A stretch of DNA of 64,000 bases from positions 1,426,001-1,490,000 of the forward strand of contig NZ_JBBVGT010000002.1 in the NCBI RefSeq assembly GCF_042159835.1, in the 5' to 3' direction. Positions 59,254 through 64,000 of the stretch are shown here, piece by piece (the first letter of the stretch is position 1; each line of letters begins with the position of its first letter). The notes beneath the pieces are model-generated. The model worked only from the letters and a program-made list of their open reading frames with translations, was not told the origin of the DNA and did not search any database. A program made the translations under genes and the position numbers. The stretch is from Albibacterium profundi (lineage in GTDB: Bacteria; Bacteroidota; Bacteroidia; Sphingobacteriales; Sphingobacteriaceae).

Positions 59254-59436
59254 TTAAAAAATGTTGCTGACTACTTGTATAATGTTCACGCTAGGTATTT
59301 GAATAAACGACGCATTGATTGTTCCTTCTTCCACCGTAGCATTAGCATCTGCATTGGCAAGAATAAGGGCTAAAGCCAGAAATATAGGCACTAAAAGAAG
59401 CAAATAAGGTGATATGTTTAAAAAGGACCGTTTCAT
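59254..59436 (-). CDS. small predicted membrane or exported protein (60 aa)
   Basis: ATG 59436 to TAA 59254. The product has a basic start (MKRSF), one hydrophobic helix (about residues 11-28, YLLLLVPIFLALALILA) and a short tail (NADANATVEEGTINASFIQI, then VNIIQVVSNIF). It could be a signal-peptide-bearing small secreted protein or a single-span membrane protein. Support is its ORF form, convergence on a bidirectional terminator and divergence from the LytS/LytTR genes. No Shine-Dalgarno site and only a near-consensus -7 (TTTATTTG) are seen. Unrecognised; moderately sure it is real. Confidence 0.5.
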   Translation of the reverse strand: MKRSFLNISPYLLLLVPIFLALALILANADANATVEEGTINASFIQIPSVNIIQVVSNIF

Positions 59437-59550
59437 GGCAGATGCTGTTAATTATTATCAATTTCGATAGTACAAATAAACAATATGAACTTGGTAAAAT
59501 AAAATTTAATAGACGAACTGGCTGATTTTATAGATATTTACTAAAATTAC

Positions 59551-60555
59551 ATGATGAATCAACGAAATTCCTTTATTATTCAGGGGATAATCTGGATATT
59601 ACTTTTGTTAATATTCTATTTGGTTACTCCTCATCGTGCTGCCGAACTTGTTATCCTCGGTTATGGTTTCTTGAATATTGTTGTATTCTATTTAAGTTAT
59701 TTCTTTGTTACCCCTTTTATTTTTAATAAAAAAAAGTACTATAAAGCAATTTCATACTTAGTGCTAGTTTTACTTGTATCGATAGGGGTCAAGTACGGGG
59801 TTGCCTTAGTTTTTGAGTCAGACGTAATGTACTATGGGACGGATTATGACAAGCGATATACCAACGCTCAGTATCTTTGGTCGGCTGGTCTCGTTAGCTT
59901 ATTTTTCGTACTATTAAGTTTTGGTTTGCGTCTAACACATAATTTTCTTATCCAAGAAAGAGAGAAAGGTATGTTAGAAAATGAGAAGTTAATCGCTGAA
60001 CTCTCTTTTTTAAAGTCGCAGATTAACCCTCACTTCTTATTTAATTCCTTGAATAACATCTATTCGCTGTCTTATCACAAATCAGATAAAGCCCCGGAAG
60101 CAATCTTAAAACTCTCGGGTATTATGCGCTATATGCTTCAAGAAAGTGATGACGATAAGGTTCAACTAAAAGATGAGATTGCCTACCTAGAAAATTATAT
60201 CTCTCTTCAGCAGCTTCGTTTTAAAGAACCGCTTGCAATCGACTATAAAGTGAATACAGAAAGCTTGGAGCTGCGAATTATGCCACTTTTATTGATATCC
60301 TTTCTGGAAAACGCATTTAAACATGGTGTAGTGACCAATAAGGATCATCCAGTCCGAATTCTGATAGTGGTGGAGAATAATAGACTGCACTTCAAGGTTT
60401 CCAACTTTAAGAATAAATCGTATAAAGACCAAGCAAGCGGTATCGGTCTCGAAAATCTGAAACGGCGTTTAGAGTTAGGATACCCTAATCGGTACACATT
60501 GATGATAGACGACAAGGAGCTGTTCTATAGCAGCGAATTATTTATATATTTATAA
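59551..60555 (+). CDS. LytS-type sensor histidine kinase
   Basis: A 334-residue protein. Four membrane helices occupy residues about 9-130; a short coiled segment leads to the His_kinase domain with LKSQINPHFLFNSLNNI (phospho-accepting His about residue 160) and ENAFKHGV (N-box) and GIGLENLKRRL (G-box). No separate periplasmic sensor domain is present, as usual for this Bacteroidota type. It lies 13 bases upstream of its LytTR partner. The divergent small ORF 114 bases away may be a target. Confidence 0.9.
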   Translation: MMNQRNSFIIQGIIWILLLLIFYLVTPHRAAELVILGYGFLNIVVFYLSYFFVTPFIFNKKKYYKAISYLVLVLLVSIGVKYGVALVFESDVMYYGTDYDKRYTNAQYLWSAGLVSLFFVLLSFGLRLTHNFLIQEREKGMLENEKLIAELSFLKSQINPHFLFNSLNNIYSLSYHKSDKAPEAILKLSGIMRYMLQESDDDKVQLKDEIAYLENYISLQQLRFKEPLAIDYKVNTESLELRIMPLLLISFLENAFKHGVVTNKDHPVRILIVVENNRLHFKVSNFKNKSYKDQASGIGLENLKRRLELGYPNRYTLMIDDKELFYSSELFIYL

Positions 60556-60568
60556 AAAATCTAAAGAA

Positions 60569-61231
60569 ATGCGATGCCTAGTAATTGATGATGAACCTTT
60601 AGCGCTGGATATCTTGTGTGACTATATTAAGCGTATGCCGGAACTAACTCTATTGGATTGCATTACAGATCCATTTAAAGGTTTGGATATGGTTCAAAAC
60701 GGTGAAGTAGATCTTCTTTTTCTGGATATTCAAATGCCGGAACTCTCCGGTATCGACTTTTTAAAGAAGATGGATCGTGAATGCGATGTGATTCTTACGA
60801 CGGCTTATCCTGAATATGCTCTGGACGGTTATGATCTCAATGTCGTAGATTATTTGCTCAAGCCCTTTGCCTTTGAAAGATTCAAAAAGGCAGTCGAAAA
60901 GGCTATTGATGTGCAAAATATTCTCTTTGTAAAAGTGGAGCATAAAATGCAGAAAGTTGATTTAGAAGAAGTTCTATATATCGAAGGGTTAAAAGACTAT
61001 ATTTCGATTTATACAGGCGACGAGCGTATTATCACCTTGCAGAATCTTAAAAAAATCGATTCTATGCTGCCGAATAAGCGTTTCGTAAGAGTACACAAAT
61101 CGTATATCGTAGCTGTCGATAAAATTAATTCGATTGAACGGGGAAAAATAAGTATTGGGGAAAAACAAATCCCAATTGGTGATACCTATCGGGATTTATT
61201 TTATAAGAGAATAGAGAATAGAAGGTCTTAA
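60569..61231 (+). CDS. LytTR-family response regulator
   Basis: A 220-residue protein. The receiver carries DDE (residues 7-9), Asp53 (LLFLDIQMP) and a lysine in DYLLKPFA (about 98). The C-terminal LytTR DNA-binding domain (about 118-215) shows VDLEEVLYIEGLKDYISIYT (given in part), KKIDSMLPNKRFVRVHKSYIV and IPIGDTYR. It pairs with the LytS-type kinase. Its stop overlaps the stop of the convergent pepT gene by two bases inside TTAA. Confidence 0.92.
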   Translation: MRCLVIDDEPLALDILCDYIKRMPELTLLDCITDPFKGLDMVQNGEVDLLFLDIQMPELSGIDFLKKMDRECDVILTTAYPEYALDGYDLNVVDYLLKPFAFERFKKAVEKAIDVQNILFVKVEHKMQKVDLEEVLYIEGLKDYISIYTGDERIITLQNLKKIDSMLPNKRFVRVHKSYIVAVDKINSIERGKISIGEKQIPIGDTYRDLFYKRIENRRS

Positions 61232-62487
61232 TTAGATTTCTCTTCCCATATCTTGGCGATCATCATAATCGTCAAGACGGCTTTTTGCATGTCTTGTATC
61301 GAAACCCATTCTTGTTTGCCATGAAAAGCATGCTCTCCAGCAAAAATATTGGGGCAAGGTAAACCCATAAAGGATAGGCGTGATCCGTCGGTTCCTCCTC
61401 GAATACTGCGTAAAATAGGTTGTATATTCAATCGTTCCATCGCCTCAATTCCAATGTCAGTCACCTCCGGATAGTCTTTGAGGATATTTTTCATGTTTCG
61501 ATATTGCTGTTTTACTTCGATATCGTAGGTACAAGTTGGGAATTGGTCTATGACAGACTGCGCAATGTTTTTTAACTCTTCGACGTGCTGTTGAAGTAGC
61601 TTATCGTCAAAGTCTCTGATAATAAAATCTATCGTCGCCTGCTCTACAGTACCGGACATCGATACCGGATGGATAAAACCTTCTTTACCTTCGGTAGTCT
61701 CTGGCGATAGGCGATCCTTTGGTAGTTTGGCAATTAGTTCACTGGCTACCTTCAGAGCATTGATCATTTTCCCCTTTGCGAAGCCTGGATGTATACTATT
61801 TCCCTGTATGGTAATCCGGGCGCCATCCGCAGAGAACGTTTCATTCTCAATAGACCCCAGCGTTTCCCCATCTACTGTATAACCAAAGTCTGCCCCCAGT
61901 TTTGACATGTCAAGTTTTTCCACACCGCGACCAACTTCCTCATCGGGTGTAAATAGAATCCGGATATCGCCATGCTTAATTTCTGGATGCTTCAGAAGCA
62001 GGCGGACAGCATCCATTATTTCAGCGACGCCAGCTTTGTTATCGGCGCCTAAGAGGGTAGTCCCACTAGCCGTTATAATATCATTCCCTAATTGTTTTGC
62101 GAGGTCTGGATGATCTTTCTGCGTCAGAATTTGTGTTTTATCATCAGGAAGGACAATATCCTCCCCTTGATAATTATAATGAATAAGTGGTTTCACATTC
62201 TTACCGCTACAATCGGGCGAGGTGTCCATATGTGCGCAAAAACAAATTACTGGAACCTTCTTTGTCGTATTGGATGCTAATGTTGCAAAGACGTAGCCAT
62301 GTTCATCCATATAGGCATCGTCAATTCCATATTCTAGAAGCTGCTGAACTAATAATCGGCCTAGGTCCTTTTGCTTTTCTGTCGATGGGAAACTTTTAGA
62401 GTTAGCATCCGACTGTGTATCAATTTGAACGTATTGTGTGAATTTCTCTGTTACTTGAAATTCATTCGGTTGAATTTGTAAGGTCAT
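61228..62487 (-). CDS. pepT: peptidase T (tripeptide aminopeptidase)
   Basis: ATG 62487 is preferred over the in-frame TTG one codon earlier; the product is 419 residues. M20-family zinc motifs are CFCAHMDTSPD (about residues 78-88), LLGADNKAGVAEIMDA (about 145-160), TPDEEVGRG (about 184-192), YTVDGE and the C-terminal GEHAFHGKQEW. GGTDGSRLSFMGLPCPN is a PepT mark. It removes N-terminal residues from tripeptides in the cytoplasm. Its stop overlaps that of the LytTR gene. The terminator of the next upstream operon lies between. Confidence 0.94.
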   Translation of the reverse strand: MTLQIQPNEFQVTEKFTQYVQIDTQSDANSKSFPSTEKQKDLGRLLVQQLLEYGIDDAYMDEHGYVFATLASNTTKKVPVICFCAHMDTSPDCSGKNVKPLIHYNYQGEDIVLPDDKTQILTQKDHPDLAKQLGNDIITASGTTLLGADNKAGVAEIMDAVRLLLKHPEIKHGDIRILFTPDEEVGRGVEKLDMSKLGADFGYTVDGETLGSIENETFSADGARITIQGNSIHPGFAKGKMINALKVASELIAKLPKDRLSPETTEGKEGFIHPVSMSGTVEQATIDFIIRDFDDKLLQQHVEELKNIAQSVIDQFPTCTYDIEVKQQYRNMKNILKDYPEVTDIGIEAMERLNIQPILRSIRGGTDGSRLSFMGLPCPNIFAGEHAFHGKQEWVSIQDMQKAVLTIMMIAKIWEEKSN

Positions 62488-62500
62488 CAATTAAAGGGTT

Positions 62501-62531
62501 AAATAAAAAACCCACAGATGTCTGTGGGTTT
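62501..62531 (-). terminator. intrinsic terminator after the zinc-ribbon gene
   Basis: Perfect 11-bp stem AAACCCACAGA/TCTGTGGGTTT with a two-base centre; on the minus strand it starts five bases after the stop and ends in six U. Confidence 0.85.
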
Positions 62532-62535
62532 CTCT

Positions 62536-63279
62536 TTATGCGGAAGCGTTCTCATTAGTGAACTCTTCATCGATTAAGATTCGTCCACAATGTTCACATA
62601 CTATTATTTTTTTCCGTTGACGAATATCCAGTTGCCGCTGTGGTGGAATTTGGTTAAAGCAGCCAGAACAAGAGTCACGATCAATGGTAACTACAGCCAA
62701 TCCGTTTTTAGCATTTTTTCTCAAGCGGTTATAAGCAATTAACAGGCGTTCATCTATCTTTTTCTCCGCTTTCTCTGCTTTGTCAAGCAATGCCTTCTCA
62801 TCCTTCTCAGTTTCTCCTGTGATATTGGCTAGTTCTTCTTGTTTAGCAACTAAGTCTTTTTGGCGCTCCTCCAAGTCTTCCTGCGCTTTCTCGTACTTCG
62901 TCGTTTTATTGCTGATTTCGAACTCAGTTTCGCGAATTTTTTTCTCAAGAACTTGTATTTCGAGCCCTTGAATCTCTATCTCTTTAGCGATCGCGTCATA
63001 TTCACGATTGTTCTTTACTTCGTTCAGCTGTGTTTCGTATTTTTTGATTGCAGCTTGAGCGTCCTTAATTAAATTTTTGCGATTAACAATAGAGTCTTCG
63101 GCCGCGTCAAGTTCTACTCTTATCTTTTCTATACGAGTTTCCAGGCCAGCTACTTCGTCTTCCAGGTCTGCTACTTCAATAGGGAGTTCGCCTCGAACTT
63201 GATAAATTTTATCTATTTGCGTATGAATTGTTTGCAGGTTCCACAACGCTTGTAATTTCTGCTCTACAGTTTTTTCCAT
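62536..63279 (-). CDS. zinc-ribbon coiled-coil protein (COG1579/C4-type)
   Basis: A 247-residue protein. Residues about 10-190 are a long charged coiled coil; the C-terminus is a C4 zinc ribbon with CSGCFNQIPPQ (about residues 204-214) and VCEHCGRIL (about 228-236). COG1579 proteins are conserved but poorly understood; a nucleic-acid or ribosome-linked role has been suggested. Its ATG overlaps the stop of the Nif3-family gene by one base (TAATG), so the two are coupled. It precedes a strong terminator. Confidence 0.85.
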   Translation of the reverse strand: MEKTVEQKLQALWNLQTIHTQIDKIYQVRGELPIEVADLEDEVAGLETRIEKIRVELDAAEDSIVNRKNLIKDAQAAIKKYETQLNEVKNNREYDAIAKEIEIQGLEIQVLEKKIRETEFEISNKTTKYEKAQEDLEERQKDLVAKQEELANITGETEKDEKALLDKAEKAEKKIDERLLIAYNRLRKNAKNGLAVVTIDRDSCSGCFNQIPPQRQLDIRQRKKIIVCEHCGRILIDEEFTNENASA

Positions 63280-64000
63280 TAAAAGTAATATTTTATTGGG
63301 TTTGTACTTTCTTTAGTAATTTGGATTGCAAAGTTAGGAAATTTTTTTCGTATTACTTCCAACAATAAATGTTGCGTAAACTGCTCGCTTTCAAAATGTC
63401 CAATATCAGCGATCATGATTTTGTCTTCTGCATCGAAGAATTCATGATACTTAAAATCGGCCGATATAAAGACATCGGCACCAGCTTGTATCGCCTTCTG
63501 TAATAAGAAGCTGCCTGCACCTCCACAAACCGCTACTCGCTGTATGGGTTTGTTAGGTTCTTGTGTATATCGGATCACTCTTACTTCCATCTTTTCTTTT
63601 AAGAAAGCTAGAAAATCTTTGCTATTGAGCGCGCTCGGCAAATCTCCTATCATGCCCGAGCCGACATTTTGGTGGGTGTTGTCAAGTGAATATATATCAT
63701 AAGCCACCTCTTCATACGGGTGGGTTTCGAACATCGCGATTAAAATATTTCTTTCCAGATAGCTCGGGTAGAGAACCTCAATCGCTGCTTCCTCTACTTC
63801 TTCTCTTAAGCCAATGGTGCCGATAGTTGGATCCGCCTGTTCGTTTGCTAAAAAGGTGCCGACACCCTTACCACTAAAACTACATTCTGAATAGTTGCTA
63901 ATATCTCCTGCGCCTGCCGCAAACAACGCATTTTTTACTGTTTCTGAGTGGGTGAAAGGCACGAATACGCGCAGCTTTTTTAATATATTCTTCTTAGGAG
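63279..64000 (-). CDS. Nif3-like/GTP cyclohydrolase 1 type 2-like protein with PII-like insert (5' end outside window)
   Basis: The frame is open from 63279 to the right edge; GTG 63962 is only an internal codon, as sense codons giving NILKKLRVFVPFTHSE precede it. KLRVFVPFTHSETVKNALFAAGAG starts the PII-like insert (given in part), with FSGKGVGTF and NILIAMFETHPYEEVAYDIY; the second Nif3 half follows with RVAVCGGAGS, DVFISADFKYHEF and IADIGHFESEQF (metal histidine and glutamate). Family members are about 365 residues in this phylum; the first ~125 residues are missing here. The function is unsettled; it forms an operon with the zinc-ribbon gene. Confidence 0.9.
   Translation of the reverse strand, partial: PKKNILKKLRVFVPFTHSETVKNALFAAGAGDISNYSECSFSGKGVGTFLANEQADPTIGTIGLREEVEEAAIEVLYPSYLERNILIAMFETHPYEEVAYDIYSLDNTHQNVGSGMIGDLPSALNSKDFLAFLKEKMEVRVIRYTQEPNKPIQRVAVCGGAGSFLLQKAIQAGADVFISADFKYHEFFDAEDKIMIADIGHFESEQFTQHLLLEVIRKKFPNFAIQITKESTNPIKYYF

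Noticed and set aside
1..64000. Mobile elements, CRISPR arrays, tRNA or rRNA genes
   Set aside because: No transposase or integrase motifs, no regularly spaced repeats, and no cloverleaf or rRNA-like sequence was recognised on either strand.

Overview
The window reads as chromosomal DNA from a member of the Bacteroidota, most likely family Sphingobacteriaceae. The grounds are Bacteroidota promoter elements (TAnnTTTG at -7, TTTG at -33), A-rich leaders that mostly lack Shine-Dalgarno sequences, an OMP_b-brl-type outer-membrane protein with a carboxypeptidase-regulatory domain, DUF4153 and DUF5672 proteins, LytS/LytTR pairs, and the gene order miaB - sigma-54 activator - lptE - TPR protein - secG - groES - groEL. 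No tRNA, rRNA, CRISPR array, insertion sequence or prophage gene was found.

Layout. 1-6.2 kb: surface-polysaccharide genes (end of a YfhO-type membrane protein, three glycosyltransferase-type genes, two methyltransferases, a Wzx-like flippase). 6.2-9.0 kb: translation operon rplM-rpsI-rpsB-tsf with a clear promoter, a large rpsB-tsf hairpin and a strong terminator. 9.1-16.9 kb: SNF2 helicase, prfB with a programmed +1 frameshift, dcd, a phosphopantetheinyl transferase, lipB and an S41 protease lipoprotein. 16.9-26.5 kb: sdaA, a truncated GH2-like protein, then groEL/groES, secG, TPR protein, lptE, sigma-54 activator and miaB. 26.7-36.2 kb: two tandem AsmA-like proteins, ilvE, a TlpA-like thioredoxin, a phosphoserine phosphatase fused to a remnant of 3-phosphoglycerate dehydrogenase, an SDR protein and a degenerate arginase-fold protein. 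36.2-44.7 kb: secreted phosphoesterase-type enzymes (two EEP proteins, a Tat-type metallophosphoesterase, a phosphodiester glycosidase) around a two-component system and an outer-membrane barrel, plus the 3' remnant of another EEP gene. 44.7-53.7 kb: MFS transporter, DUF4153 protein, trhO, M19 dipeptidase, and the operon dapF - lamin-tail lipoprotein - threonine-dehydrogenase-like SDR - yebC. 53.9-64 kb: htrA, sdhCAB, a small membrane protein, a LytS/LytTR pair, pepT, a zinc-ribbon coiled-coil protein and the 3' part of a Nif3-family gene running off the right edge.

Most of this is housekeeping: translation, protein folding and quality control, the outer membrane, respiration, and serine, lysine and branched-chain amino-acid metabolism. 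The most unusual items are the SerB-SerA remnant fusion, the trhO/dipeptidase junction where a terminator-like hairpin holds the downstream start codon, pseudoenzyme candidates (GH2-like, arginase-like), the EEP remnant inside a phosphoesterase cluster, and several inverted repeats placed on -33 promoter elements. Genes are tightly packed; no stretch above about 300 bases lacks a gene unless the small ORF at 59254-59436 is rejected, in which case 59170-59550 holds only a 61-base palindrome and the LytS upstream region. All family assignments come from reading motifs, not from database searches.
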